Source: G963664835 sp965220775
GTDB lineage: Bacteria; Chloroflexota; UBA6077; FW602-bin22; JBCLEL01
Direction: 5' to 3'
NCBI GenBank assembly: GCA_965220775.1
Contig: OZ244845.1
Span: 3,100,001 to 3,164,000 of the forward strand
DNA length: 64,000 bases
This document shows, piece after piece, positions 25,870-35,656 of this stretch. Made by a program: the position numbers and the translations under genes. Each line of letters begins with the position of its first letter. Position 1 is the first letter of the stretch. Under the pieces are notes generated by a model. That model saw nothing but the letters and a program-made list of their open reading frames with translations, had not been told where the DNA came from and did not search any database.

Positions 25870-27420
25870 GTGGACTACGAATTCATAGTCGTAGGCAGCG
25901 GCATCGCCGGCCTCTACACCGCCTTACTCGCCCAAAAACACGGCCGCGTCCTGGTTCTTACAAAATCGACGCTTGAGGACTGTAACACCCGTTGGGCCCA
26001 GGGCGGCATTGCAGCCGCAGTTGGTGACCAGGACTCCGCCTATCTGCACTACCAGGACACGCTCGCGGCCGGCGCCGGTCTCTGCGACCCAGACGCCGTA
26101 CGCATCCTCTGCGAAGAAGGCCCGGAACGTGTAGTTGACCTCATATCCTTTGGAGTCCCGTTCGACACAGAACACGGGCGAATTGCGCTCGCGCGTGAAG
26201 GGGCGCACAGCGTACCCCGCGTCCTACATTCCGGCGGAGATTCGACCGGCGCCAGTATTGAAACTTCGCTCTCCGCTAGCGTCCTCCATTCGCCCAATAT
26301 CGATGTCATCGAGCACCAGCAGGTCACGTCTATATGTATCGACAATGGCCGCGCCGTCGGGCTCAATTGCTTCGATTCCCAATCCGGCGAACGCCGGCAA
26401 TACGGTGGTCGCCATATTGTCCTGGCTAGTGGTGGCGCGGGCCGGCTCTATTCGCAAACTACGAATCCCGAAGTCGCAACCGCGGACGGGGTAGCGATCG
26501 CGTTCAGAGCCGGCGCGGAGGTCGTGGACTGTGAGTTCTTTCAGTTTCATCCGACGGCTTTCGCCAAGCCCGGAGCTCCCAGTTTCCTCATCTCGGAAGC
26601 TGTCCGCGGCGAGGGCGCTCACCTCATCAACGAGAAGGGCGAGCGTTTCGCCCACAAGTCCGATGATCGCGGTGAGCTAGCCCCTCGCGACGTCGTGGCG
26701 CGGGCGATCTCCCACGAGATGAGCGAGACTGGCACCGATTCGGTCTACCTGACCCTAAATCATTTGCCCAAGGAGAGAGTCCTCAACCGCTTTCCATCGA
26801 TAGCTAGATTCTGCCAGTCCCATGGAATCGACCTCGCCACTGATCCGGTCCCAGTCGCGCCGGCTGCTCACTACTTCATGGGTGGCGTCAAGGCAAACGA
26901 TTGGGGCGAGACGAGCCTCCCCGGACTTTATGCCTGCGGCGAAGTCGCCTGTACCGGGGTCCATGGCGCGAATCGGCTAGCCAGCAACTCCCTCTTGGAG
27001 ACGCTCGTATTTCCCCATCGCCTGGTTGACCAAGCACTCTCCGGCATGAGCCGGAACGATTTCAACAACGGGCCTGAAATATCGATCGCGGAGACCCTAC
27101 CCTCGGAGTCGAACAAGGATCCTCGACCAACTATGGCCGAAATTCAGCGCCTGATGTGGGAATCTGTAGGCCTTATTCGCGAACGCGACGCGCTGAAGAA
27201 GGCGAATTCGCAGCTATTCAGATGGATCGGAGCTATGTCGGCGGAGTCGTCCAACCGAGGCGAAGCGGAGATCCAAAATGCGGCGCTGGTTGGTTGGCTG
27301 ATCTCAACCGCCGCGCTGGCCCGCGAGGAGAGTCGCGGCGCCCACTTCCGCCCCGACTTCCCAAGCCCGTCGGAATCGTGGCGCCGGCGCCTCGCTTATC
27401 GGCTCGCCGGCAGGAGCTAG
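25870..27420 (+). CDS. nadB: L-aspartate oxidase
   Basis: 516 residues from GTG 25870, four bases after the nadA stop; an ATG at 25825 would overlap nadA by 41 bases. NadB oxidises aspartate to iminoaspartate for NadA. The FAD-binding VVGSGIAGLYTALLA starts at residue ~7; NTRWAQGGIAAAV, HSGGDSTGASIE, QFHPTAF and the catalytic arginine region SEAVRGEGAHL follow, with ANRLASNSLLE near the C-terminal third. It forms an operon with nadA. Confidence 0.93.
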   Translation: MDYEFIVVGSGIAGLYTALLAQKHGRVLVLTKSTLEDCNTRWAQGGIAAAVGDQDSAYLHYQDTLAAGAGLCDPDAVRILCEEGPERVVDLISFGVPFDTEHGRIALAREGAHSVPRVLHSGGDSTGASIETSLSASVLHSPNIDVIEHQQVTSICIDNGRAVGLNCFDSQSGERRQYGGRHIVLASGGAGRLYSQTTNPEVATADGVAIAFRAGAEVVDCEFFQFHPTAFAKPGAPSFLISEAVRGEGAHLINEKGERFAHKSDDRGELAPRDVVARAISHEMSETGTDSVYLTLNHLPKERVLNRFPSIARFCQSHGIDLATDPVPVAPAAHYFMGGVKANDWGETSLPGLYACGEVACTGVHGANRLASNSLLETLVFPHRLVDQALSGMSRNDFNNGPEISIAETLPSESNKDPRPTMAEIQRLMWESVGLIRERDALKKANSQLFRWIGAMSAESSNRGEAEIQNAALVGWLISTAALAREESRGAHFRPDFPSPSESWRRRLAYRLAGRS

Positions 27421-27729
27421 AAACCAGGCCCCGGAACGCGCCCCGCGCCGGGCGCCAAGTCCACCCGTATCCTTCTGGCCGTAGCACCAAAACCACCAGG
27501 ACCACTAGTCCAGAGCAACTATTTCCATCTGATTTCGTTGTCTCAGAAGGCGACAATGACCCTTGTTAACCACCGAGCCACAAGCTGCTACGGGCCTGTC
27601 GGTCGATCAGCCGGGCAGTCATCGGGTTTGAATTGATATAGTAATTAGAATCTAATATCATGGATTGCATCAAGCATAGAAGAGGTGGCCAGCCATATTG
27701 GATAAGAGTACCACTCTCAGAGAGCGCAG
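27421..27729. other. Gap before the PaREP1/HEPN-like gene
   Basis: The first 200 bases show nothing. The last 100 are AT-rich and hold the promoter and palindrome at 27628-27658. A 45-codon frame beginning ATG 27660 overlaps the next gene in another frame; I cannot support it. Confidence 0.4.
27628..27658 (+). promoter_or_regulatory. Promoter with overlapping 13-bp palindrome
   Basis: TTGAAT (27628-27633) and TAATAT (27653-27658) are 19 bases apart, and the perfect palindrome ATTAGA-A-TCTAAT (27644-27656) lies across the spacer and the -10 box, a typical place for a repressor site. Confidence 0.4.
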
Positions 27730-28071
27730 ATGACACCCAAGGAACACGCGAAGCACGCCAAGATATTTCTGGAACAATCGGACAAGGAATTTGCTAGCGG
27801 CGATATCTTACAAGGATCGGAAAAGCTGTGGGGTGCCACCGCCCAGGCTCTAATGGCGTCGGAAGGACAAAAGGGCCGGCCCGCGCCCGGTAAACATGTA
27901 AAGATGATCGCTGTAGTCGATCAGCACTATCCAGAACTAAGAGCCAGCTTTGCGGTAGCTCGGGCGTTTCATAGCAATTTCTATCACGACTTTATGGAAG
28001 ACGCGGATATCCGACAGCAGCGTCCCCTAGTACATGACCTAGTGAATCAGCTTTTGAATGGCTCAAATTAG
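27730..28071 (+). CDS. PaREP1/HEPN-like small helical protein
   Basis: 113 residues, all-helical. The N-terminal FLEQSDKEFASGDILQGSEK followed by LWGATAQALMA matches the pattern of PaREP1/HEPN-related domains, and HSNFYHDFMEDADIR recalls their second half. HEPN-fold proteins can act as ribonucleases or as partners of nucleotidyltransferases, but the RX4-6H catalytic motif is not clear and no partner gene is seen. It is a single gene with its own putative promoter and palindrome, followed directly by repeats. Confidence 0.6.
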   Translation: MTPKEHAKHAKIFLEQSDKEFASGDILQGSEKLWGATAQALMASEGQKGRPAPGKHVKMIAVVDQHYPELRASFAVARAFHSNFYHDFMEDADIRQQRPLVHDLVNQLLNGSN

Positions 28072-29007
28072 CGAAACTTCGCTAGAATGCTTGGCAAATT
28101 GGCCCCTGCCAGGCGGCACGGGCTCGCGCCGCCGATGACACCCGAATCCTTCCACCAACCAGCGCCCCTAGTCTCCATACCCTGATGCGCCGGCGACGGC
28201 CGGCATGGACGATTGGTACGAAAATAGTTATCCCCTGCCACCGAATTCGTCATTCTCGCGGAAGCGGGAATCCAGAGGGGAAGGGTGGCACCAACCACAC
28301 CCAAACACCTCCAACGACCAGGTCTCATCTTCATACCTCGGTGTGCCGGCACCAGCCGGCACGAGCGATTGGTACGACAATACCCGGGTCCCGTCGCGGG
28401 CGCAAAGAGAAAAGATGTAGCGCTGGGGCTTGTCCCCAGCTAGGGGGCGGCGTGCGTGGCACAGACGACACCTGACCCTTCCATCGACCAATGCACCCAA
28501 TTTTCATACCTTGGTATGCCGGCGGCTGCCGGCATGGGCGATTGCTATGAAAGCATGTCCCGGACTCCGATCCGGGATAGACCGCTCCGGCAGCCTCTCA
28601 TTCGCCATTCGTGGCATCCCTTCGTCAATCCGGCCCCCCATTCGTCATTCCGGCGAAGGCCGGAATCCAGAAGGCGTGCGGAGGCGTAAGGCCACCAGAC
28701 GATGGAAAAAACTCACCCGCCGTCCCATTTTCATCCCCTTATGTGGCCTGCGCAAGGCCATAGGTGTTTCCTGCGAAAGCCGGAATCCAGGGGAGGGGTG
28801 GTCCGCACAGCAGAAGAGGATCGAACTCAGCGTGGAATAGATTCCGGCACGAGCCGGCGACGCCAACCACCATCGCCCTAGCTACGACAGCCGAGAGCAT
28901 ACAGAGAGATGTAGCGCTGGCGCTTGTCCCCCGCTAGGGCCGCGGGGCCAGCCGGCCGGCCGGAAGTGGCGCCAACGACTACCGACCCAAAACCCGCCGG
29001 CAAATAC
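28072..29007. repeat. Large mixed hairpin-repeat cluster
   Basis: The gap holds family A at about 28188-28205, 28344-28361 and 28517-28534; family B at 28253-28270 and 28648-28665; family C at 28422-28440 and 28915-28935; family D at 28558-28577; and a family-F block near 28731-28778. The first two A units have a period near 157 bp. The order of families differs from that at 58.7 kb, so the cluster is a mosaic. No gene is supportable. Confidence 0.75.
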
Positions 29008-31890
29008 CTAACCCGCGACGCCGGCCGGCACCCGTCGATGGGTTTCTACATACCGGCGCAGCCATTGCCCCGTGTACGACGCCGACATTTCGGCTACCTC
29101 CTCCGGCGTCCCGGCAGCTACCACCTCACCCCCCGCGTCGCCGCCTTCCGGGCCAAGATCGATAATCCAATCAGCACACTTGATCACGTCCAAGTTGTGC
29201 TCGATCACCACAACCGTATTGCCGGCATCCACTAAGCGCTGCAAGACATCCAGGAGTCGCCCCACGTCCGCGAAGTGTAGACCGGTAGTTGGCTCGTCGA
29301 GGATGTAAAGCGTCCGGCCCGTCGCCCTCTTCGAAAGCTCCGTAGCCAGCTTAATCCTCTGAGCCTCGCCTCCCGACAGCGTCGTAGCCGGCTGGCCCAA
29401 ATGAATGTAGCCCAGGCCCACGTCTTCGAGCACCGATAGCTTTTTCCGAACCTTTGGGATGTTTTGATAGAACTCAAGTGCCTCGGACACAGTCATCTCC
29501 AGCACTTCAGCGATCGTCTTACCGTGATAGAGGACTTCGAGAGCCTCTCTGTTGTAACGCTTGCCTTTGCAGACCTCGCAAGGCACGTATATGTCCGGCA
29601 GGAACTGCATCTCGATCTTGATGATCCCATCGCCGTCGCATGCTTCGCAACGACCGCCCTTTACGTTGAACGAGAAGCGCCCTGGCTTGTAGCCCCGTAT
29701 CTTGGATTCCGGAACACTCGCGAACAGCTCCCGCACCGGCGTGAACAAGCCGGTGTATGTGGCCGGATTGGACCGCGGAGTACGCCCTATAGGCGACTGA
29801 TCGACATTGATCGCTTTGTCCAGCTCTTCCAATCCGGAAATCCCGTCGTGGGATCCTGGCCTTTCTCTGGATTGATATATGCTCTGCGCCAGCTTGCGGT
29901 AGAGGATGTCCGAAATCAACGTACTCTTCCCCGACCCAGACACCCCGGTGACGCAAACGAACATACCCAGCGGAATGTCTACGTCGATGTCCTTCAAGTT
30001 ATTCTCCCGCGCGCCCCGGACGACCAAATGCTTTCCATTGCCGGCCCTGCGGAAGGTCGGGACCGAGATTTCAGCCTGGCCTGCGAGGTACTGCCCCGTG
30101 ATAGACCCCGGATGGCTTTCCACGTCCTCGACCGGGCCGGCGACAACGATCTCTCCACCGTGTTTGCCGGCGCCCGGCCCTATGTCTACTACGAAGTCTG
30201 CCGCTCGGATCGTCTCTTCGTCATGCTCCACAACCAACACCGTGTTACCCACGTCGCGGAGTCGGACAAGGGTTTCGATCAGGCGCCGGTTGTCTCTCTG
30301 GTGAAGCCCGATGCTTGGCTCGTCAAGAATGTAGAGCACTCCCATGAGACTACTGCCGATCTGGGTCGCTAGACGAATGCGCTGCGCCTCGCCGCCGGAG
30401 AGGGTGGACGCTCGGCGGTCTAGACTCAGGTAGTTGAGCCCGACGTCGATCAGAAAGCCCAGACGCGCACGGATCTCCTTCAATACCTGCCGAGCAATCG
30501 TCCTTTGATTCTCGGTGAACGAGCCCTCGACCTTCGCGAACCAGTCCATAGCCTCGTGAATAGAATGGGCAGTGACCTCGATTATCGATTTGCCATTTAT
30601 CGTGACCGCCAGACTCTCCGGCTTCAACCGCTGACCTTGACAGGCCGGACAATTCCGGTAGGACATGTATCGTCCGATCTCGTGTCGCCGCCATTCGGAC
30701 TCAGTCTGTCGATAAAGCCTCGCCAAGTTGGTGATAACACCTTCGTACGAAGCATTGAACGTATGCGTTCGCCCCCGCGAGTCGATATGCGAAACCGCAT
30801 AGCGTTTACCGCCTGAGCCGTATAGGATCAACCTCTGTTCGGAATCCAACAGCTGATCGAAGGGCGTATCGAGCGAGAAGTCAACTTGATTGGCCACGCT
30901 TTTGATTAGATCGCGCATCCAGCCGTTGCTGTTGCCGGCCGAGCGTGAGCGCCAAGCGTGCAGCGCGCCCTGGTTTATCGAAAGCGCGCCATTGGGCACA
31001 ACCAAATCAGAGTCGACCTCCAGCATCACGCCTAGACCCGAGCATACGGAGCAAGCTCCGTGAGGACTGTTGAAGGAGAAGCTTCGCGGCTCTAGCTCCA
31101 GAATGCTGATCCCGCAGGTCGGGCAGGCGAAATTTTCGGAGAACAGCAGATCTTCGCCCCCAACCACGGAAGCAATCGCGGTTCCCGAGCCGATGCGCAG
31201 CGCGGTCTCCACCGAATCCGCCAGCCTGCTCCGGTCCTCCGACGCGAATCCGGGTCCGGTTACCAGTCGATCCACCACCACCTCGATCGTGTGCCGATAG
31301 GTGCGCTTCAGCTTGATCTCGTCGGAGAGCTCGATGATTTTTCCATCTACCCGCGCCCGTGAAAAACCCATCCGGCGTGCATCCTCGAACACGGACTCGT
31401 GCTCGCCCTTGCGATCCTTGACGAGCGGCGCCAACAGCATCAACCGCGTCCCATTCTCCAGACCCGCGATCTGGTCGACGATCTGCTCAATAGTCTGTTG
31501 TTCGATCGGCTTGCCGCACTTCGGACAGTGGGGCTGGCCCACGCGGGCGAACAACAACCGCAAGTAGTCGAATATTTCGGTGACTGTGCCAACCGTCGAG
31601 CGAGGGTTGCTGCTCACCCCTTTCTGGTCGATTGATATCGCGGGGGATAATCCCTCGATCAGGTCGACGTCCGGTTTGTTTAGTTGACCGAGGAATTGGC
31701 GGGCATAGGCCGAAAGCGACTCGACATAACGGCGCTGGCCCTCGGCATAGATCGTGTCGAACGCCAGGCTCGACTTGCCGGATCCTGACAAGCCGGTGAT
31801 CACTACCAACCGGTCGCGAGGGATGTCGAGGTCTATTCGCTTGAGGTTATGCTCGCGGGCGCCGCGAATGACGATGTGGTCGTGAGCCAT
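29008..31890 (-). CDS. uvrA: Excinuclease ABC subunit A
   Basis: 960 residues. The damage-recognition ATPase has two ABC modules: Walker A GLSGSGKSS (residues ~32-40) and GVSGSGKST (C-terminal half), signatures TLSGGEAQRIRLATQIG and TLSGGEAQRIKLATEL, and zinc modules CPTCGISILELEPRSFSF...CSVCSG and CEACDGDGIIKIEMQFLPD...CEVC. It works with UvrB, encoded just upstream, and UvrC, which is not in the window. The gene is 176 bases downstream of uvrB. Its 3' end abuts the hairpin cluster. Confidence 0.97.
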   Translation of the reverse strand: MAHDHIVIRGAREHNLKRIDLDIPRDRLVVITGLSGSGKSSLAFDTIYAEGQRRYVESLSAYARQFLGQLNKPDVDLIEGLSPAISIDQKGVSSNPRSTVGTVTEIFDYLRLLFARVGQPHCPKCGKPIEQQTIEQIVDQIAGLENGTRLMLLAPLVKDRKGEHESVFEDARRMGFSRARVDGKIIELSDEIKLKRTYRHTIEVVVDRLVTGPGFASEDRSRLADSVETALRIGSGTAIASVVGGEDLLFSENFACPTCGISILELEPRSFSFNSPHGACSVCSGLGVMLEVDSDLVVPNGALSINQGALHAWRSRSAGNSNGWMRDLIKSVANQVDFSLDTPFDQLLDSEQRLILYGSGGKRYAVSHIDSRGRTHTFNASYEGVITNLARLYRQTESEWRRHEIGRYMSYRNCPACQGQRLKPESLAVTINGKSIIEVTAHSIHEAMDWFAKVEGSFTENQRTIARQVLKEIRARLGFLIDVGLNYLSLDRRASTLSGGEAQRIRLATQIGSSLMGVLYILDEPSIGLHQRDNRRLIETLVRLRDVGNTVLVVEHDEETIRAADFVVDIGPGAGKHGGEIVVAGPVEDVESHPGSITGQYLAGQAEISVPTFRRAGNGKHLVVRGARENNLKDIDVDIPLGMFVCVTGVSGSGKSTLISDILYRKLAQSIYQSRERPGSHDGISGLEELDKAINVDQSPIGRTPRSNPATYTGLFTPVRELFASVPESKIRGYKPGRFSFNVKGGRCEACDGDGIIKIEMQFLPDIYVPCEVCKGKRYNREALEVLYHGKTIAEVLEMTVSEALEFYQNIPKVRKKLSVLEDVGLGYIHLGQPATTLSGGEAQRIKLATELSKRATGRTLYILDEPTTGLHFADVGRLLDVLQRLVDAGNTVVVIEHNLDVIKCADWIIDLGPEGGDAGGEVVAAGTPEEVAEMSASYTGQWLRRYVETHRRVPAGVAG

Positions 31891-32066
31891 CTAGATATTC
31901 GTGACCTGCCGAACCGGAAAGTTGCGCTCCTGGCGCGACGTTCCATCAAAGCGTCTCGCACCAAATCTTGCGACACGAATTATCTCAATCTCCAAATCAA
32001 GTTGTCATTTGGCGAGCTGGTGATAGTTGTCCCGCCAAGGCAAATGATAGCCTATCAACCCGTCAA

Positions 32067-34073
32067 CTATTCTCGGGGGCCTATTCTAGTATCGACCATG
32101 CGACGCAGGTCCATGATCTCATCTCTGAGCAGGGCAGCCTTCTCGTATTCTAGTTCTCTAGCCGCATGCTTCATCTGGGCCTCCAGCTCCTTGATGAGCT
32201 GCAACATCTCCGAGTTTGCGGTCTCGCTGTTCGCCGAGTAGGCAGTCCGGCGCTCGGCCACGACTCGCACCCGCTCGTTGATGTCCCGAATAGCCTTGCG
32301 AATACCGACCGGCTCTATCTGGTGCTCTTCGTTGTACTTCAACTGAATTTGGCGTCGTCGGTAAGTTTCGTCTATCGCGCGCTTCATTGAGTCGGTCAGT
32401 TTATCGGCATACATGACCACCGAGCCGTCGATATGACGAGCCGCTCGCCCAATCGTCTGGATCAGGGAGCTATCAGAGCGTAAGAATCCCTCTTTGTCGG
32501 CATCGAGGATGGCGACGAGTGACACCTCCGGCAGATCCAACCCCTCACGCAGCAAGTTAATGCCTACAACGACGTCGAACACGCCTAGCCTTAGGTCTCG
32601 TAAAATGTCTACTCGTTCCAGCGTGTCGATCTCGGAGTGAAGGTGATGTACCTTCACTCCTACCTCCTTCAGGTAGTCTGCGAGTGATTCCGCCATCCTC
32701 TTCGTCAACGTCGTTACAAGCGCTCTTTCTCCCTTCTCTACCCTCTTCCCAATCTCTTCGATCAAGTCGTCGATTTGTCCTCTTGTCGGCCTAACTTCGA
32801 TCCGGGGATCGACGAGTCCGGTCGGGCGGATGACTTGCTCCACTATCTTCTCGCTATGCTCTAGCTCATAAGGGCCCGGCGTCGCGGATACATAGATCGC
32901 CTGTCCGATATGCCGCTCGAACTCTGGGAATTTCAGCGGCCGGTTATCCAGCGCCGAGGGCAGCCGGAAGCCGAAGTCGACCAGGGTTTGCTTGCGCGAC
33001 ATGTCGCCGTGGTACATCCCCCGCACTTGTGGCAGCGTCATATGAGACTCATCGACGAACATTACGAAGTCGTCTGGGAAGTAGTCGATCAGAGTCCAGG
33101 GCTGGCTGCCGGGCGCTCTGCGCGATAGCACACGGGAGTAGTTTTCGACCCCTGCGCAGAATCCGCTCTCGCGAAGCATCTCTACGTCATACATAGTTCG
33201 CTGACGCAACCGTTGAGCCTCGAGCAACGAATCCTTCGACTCAAGCTCGGCTACACGCTCGTCCAACTCGCTCTCGATGTCCGCGATGGCCTCACTCAGC
33301 TTTTCTCGAGGTGTGATGAAATGACGCGCGGGGAAGATTTCGACCGAATCTTCGTCTGCCAGAATTTCGCCGGATAGTGGATCGATTTCCAGTATCCGAT
33401 CGATCTCGTCGCCCCAAAAACCGACCCGGTACGCGGTGTTCGTGTAGGCCGGAAAAACGTCTAGAGTATCGCCCCGAACCCGAAACTTTCCGCGATTGAA
33501 CTCGTAGTCGTTTCGACTGTAGTGAATGTCGGTTAGGAAACGGAGGACTTTGTCTCGTTTGCGTACCTCACCCTTTCGCAGTCTGACCGTCGTCTGTTCG
33601 TAGTCCGATGGCGAACCGAGGCTGTAGATGCACGAAACCGACGCTACGATTACTACGTCGCGCCGCGTGAATAGAGACTGGGTTGCCGAGAGCCGAAGAC
33701 GCTCGATTTCATCGTTTATCGTTGCGTCTTTCTCAACGTACGTATCGGTTCGCGGGACGTAAGCCTCCGGCTGGTAGTAGTCGTAGTAGCTGACAAAGTA
33801 CTCAACCGCGTTGTCCGGGAAGAATTCCTTGAACTCGGTTGCCAATTGCGCGGCCAGAGTCTTGTTATGAGCGATGACCAGCGCTGGGCGCTGAATGGCT
33901 TCCACCACCTTGGCCATTGTGAATGTCTTACCGCTACCGGTCACACCCATAAGGGTCTGGTTCTTCATGCCCGTTCGCATGCCGTCAACCAGATGTTTAA
34001 TCGCCTGCGGTTGGTCGCCAGACGGTTCGAAATCAGATACTACTTTGAAGTCAGTCATAGGCCCAAGAGTCAT
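32067..34073 (-). CDS. uvrB: Excinuclease ABC subunit B
   Basis: 668 residues. Walker A GVTGSGKTFTMA, the beta-hairpin YYDYYQPEAYVPRTDTYVEK that clamps DNA, the DEAD-like DESHM box, the helicase C domain (GRAARHIDGSVVMYAD) and the C-terminal UVR domain ELEAQMKHAARELEYEKAAL are complete. ATG 34073 is taken; an internal ATG five codons on is possible. It lies 29 bases downstream of nadC, so nadC-uvrB-uvrA is likely one minus-strand transcript. Confidence 0.97.
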   Translation of the reverse strand: MTLGPMTDFKVVSDFEPSGDQPQAIKHLVDGMRTGMKNQTLMGVTGSGKTFTMAKVVEAIQRPALVIAHNKTLAAQLATEFKEFFPDNAVEYFVSYYDYYQPEAYVPRTDTYVEKDATINDEIERLRLSATQSLFTRRDVVIVASVSCIYSLGSPSDYEQTTVRLRKGEVRKRDKVLRFLTDIHYSRNDYEFNRGKFRVRGDTLDVFPAYTNTAYRVGFWGDEIDRILEIDPLSGEILADEDSVEIFPARHFITPREKLSEAIADIESELDERVAELESKDSLLEAQRLRQRTMYDVEMLRESGFCAGVENYSRVLSRRAPGSQPWTLIDYFPDDFVMFVDESHMTLPQVRGMYHGDMSRKQTLVDFGFRLPSALDNRPLKFPEFERHIGQAIYVSATPGPYELEHSEKIVEQVIRPTGLVDPRIEVRPTRGQIDDLIEEIGKRVEKGERALVTTLTKRMAESLADYLKEVGVKVHHLHSEIDTLERVDILRDLRLGVFDVVVGINLLREGLDLPEVSLVAILDADKEGFLRSDSSLIQTIGRAARHIDGSVVMYADKLTDSMKRAIDETYRRRQIQLKYNEEHQIEPVGIRKAIRDINERVRVVAERRTAYSANSETANSEMLQLIKELEAQMKHAARELEYEKAALLRDEIMDLRRMVDTRIGPRE

Positions 34074-34102
34074 CCATTCAGGTGATCCAACTCAGCGCCG
34101 CA

Positions 34103-34987
34103 CTACCGAGCACCGGCCCTGAGTTCTACGTCCAGCGAGATATCAACTGCCGGCGCCGAATGCGTCAGTTTGCCAATCGAGATCAGGTCGACGCCCGTCC
34201 TGGCGATCGCTCCGGCGTTCTCCAGCGTAACCTCGCCCGATGCCTCGAGGATGGCGCGCCCAGCTACCTCTTCGACCGCGCGCCGCATTTGTTCGGGCGA
34301 CATATTATCCAAGAGCACTATGTCGGCGCCGGCCTCCACTGACTCGACCGCTTCGGCAACCGATTCCACTTCGACTTCGATCTTTATCGTGTGCGGCGCG
34401 CCGGCCCGCGATATCGCGACTATTTCACCGAGGCCTTTGCCCAACCCACGCATCGCGGCCAGATGATTATCCTTGATCAGAACTCCGTCGGAAAGGCCGA
34501 AGCGGTGATTTTGACCGCCTCCGGCGCGCACCGCATACTTTTCCAGCACCCTCAAACCCGGTGTGGTCTTGCGAGTATCGACGATCTTTGCTTTGGTACC
34601 TCCGACCGCCTCTACATATTCCCGCGTCAACGTGGCTACTCCCGACAACCGCTGAAGGAAGTTCAGCGAGACCCGCTCAGCTCGCAAAATACTTCTGACC
34701 TCTCCTTCGACCGAGGCGACGACCGCGCCGCCGATGAACTCTCCGCCATCTGCGATCCTGCCAGCGAACACGAGATCATTGTCCACGGCCAGCATCGCAG
34801 CCGCTGCTAGGTCCAGACCCGCCAGTACGCCGGCCTGTTTCGCGACATAATACGCGGTACAACTTAAATGATCGGGGATCAACGCGTCGGTGGTCACGTC
34901 ACCCCACGGCAAGTCTTCACGGAGAGCGCGCCTTACCGAATCGTCAATGATTTCAACTGTAAGCCTGGGTAACCGCACAGCCCTCAC
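34103..34987 (-). CDS. nadC: Nicotinate-nucleotide pyrophosphorylase (quinolinate phosphoribosyltransferase)
   Basis: 294 residues from GTG 34987, close to the usual length. The frame runs on to 35245, but the extra 86 residues have no NadC character, and GAAGAG stands just before this GTG; another GTG at 34978 is possible. Motifs are REDLPWGDVTTDALIP, LNFLQRLSGVATLT, DTRKTTPGLRVLEKYAVRAG, GGQNHRFGLSDGVLIKDNH and VDLISIGKLTHSAPAVDISL. It completes the NAD pathway with nadA and nadB, which lie 7 kb away on the other strand. Confidence 0.93.
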   Translation of the reverse strand: MRAVRLPRLTVEIIDDSVRRALREDLPWGDVTTDALIPDHLSCTAYYVAKQAGVLAGLDLAAAAMLAVDNDLVFAGRIADGGEFIGGAVVASVEGEVRSILRAERVSLNFLQRLSGVATLTREYVEAVGGTKAKIVDTRKTTPGLRVLEKYAVRAGGGQNHRFGLSDGVLIKDNHLAAMRGLGKGLGEIVAISRAGAPHTIKIEVEVESVAEAVESVEAGADIVLLDNMSPEQMRRAVEEVAGRAILEASGEVTLENAGAIARTGVDLISIGKLTHSAPAVDISLDVELRAGAR

Positions 34988-35656
34988 ACTCTCTTCGGGA
35001 ATCGGACATATTCTCGTGGACGAAAGCAGCCCACACGCAGACTGCGAGACCCTATCAGCCCAACAGACCGCCGACGCGGGAGACACATGGACAAAGAAAA
35101 GTCTAGGAGCAAGATATGGACAGGTCAAGACAAGGGTTTTCAATTCTTTATTGTTTGGGACTTCTAGAGCGTTTTCCCAGGTCGACAAGCAGGTGATCGA
35201 AACAGTCAACACACTAAGGCCATTTCGACAGTCCGCAAACCGCACGTCGTCATTCGTACGAAAGCATGTCCCGGACTCCGATCCGGGATGTGCCCTTCAA
35301 TCAACCTCGATGCCGGCTCTCCACCGGCGAAACGTGCCGAATTGTAGACCGATGGTCGATGGCGCAATGAGAAAATGTAGCGCGGGGGCTTGTCCCCCGC
35401 TGGGGTCGGGGTGGGGCGTGGCAGAATCCGCCGTGCCAATTCGTTGTGCCAAACCACAACTCCGGCTTTTCATAACCTAGTGTGCCGGCACCAGCCGGCA
35501 TGAGCGATTGCTATGAAAGCATGCCCTCCAATCAACCTCGATGCCGGCTTTCCACGGGGCGAAACGTGCCGAATTGTAGACCGATGGTCGATGGCGGAAT
35601 GAGAAAATGTAGCGCGGGGGCTTGTCCCCCGCTGGGGTCGGGGTGGGGCGGGTACA
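34988..35656. repeat. Hairpin cluster with a local duplication, left of the IS
   Basis: Two copies of a ~130-bp block containing CAATCAACCTCGATGCCGGC and a family-C hairpin lie at about 35296-35415 and 35528-35647 (C hairpins at 35382-35400 and 35614-35632). A family-D hairpin is at 35269-35288 and a family-A hairpin at 35483-35500. The block with the A hairpin (35418-35525) recurs on the other side of the IS at 36941-37047. Bases 34988-35220 show nothing. Confidence 0.75.

Noticed and set aside
29464..30372. 302-codon open frame on the plus strand
   Set aside because: It is antisense to uvrA, which is unmistakable, and it shows no protein-like features.
34988..35245. 86-residue N-terminal extension of NadC
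   Set aside because: NadC proteins begin near the chosen GTG; the extension has no similarity to the family and runs into non-conserved DNA.
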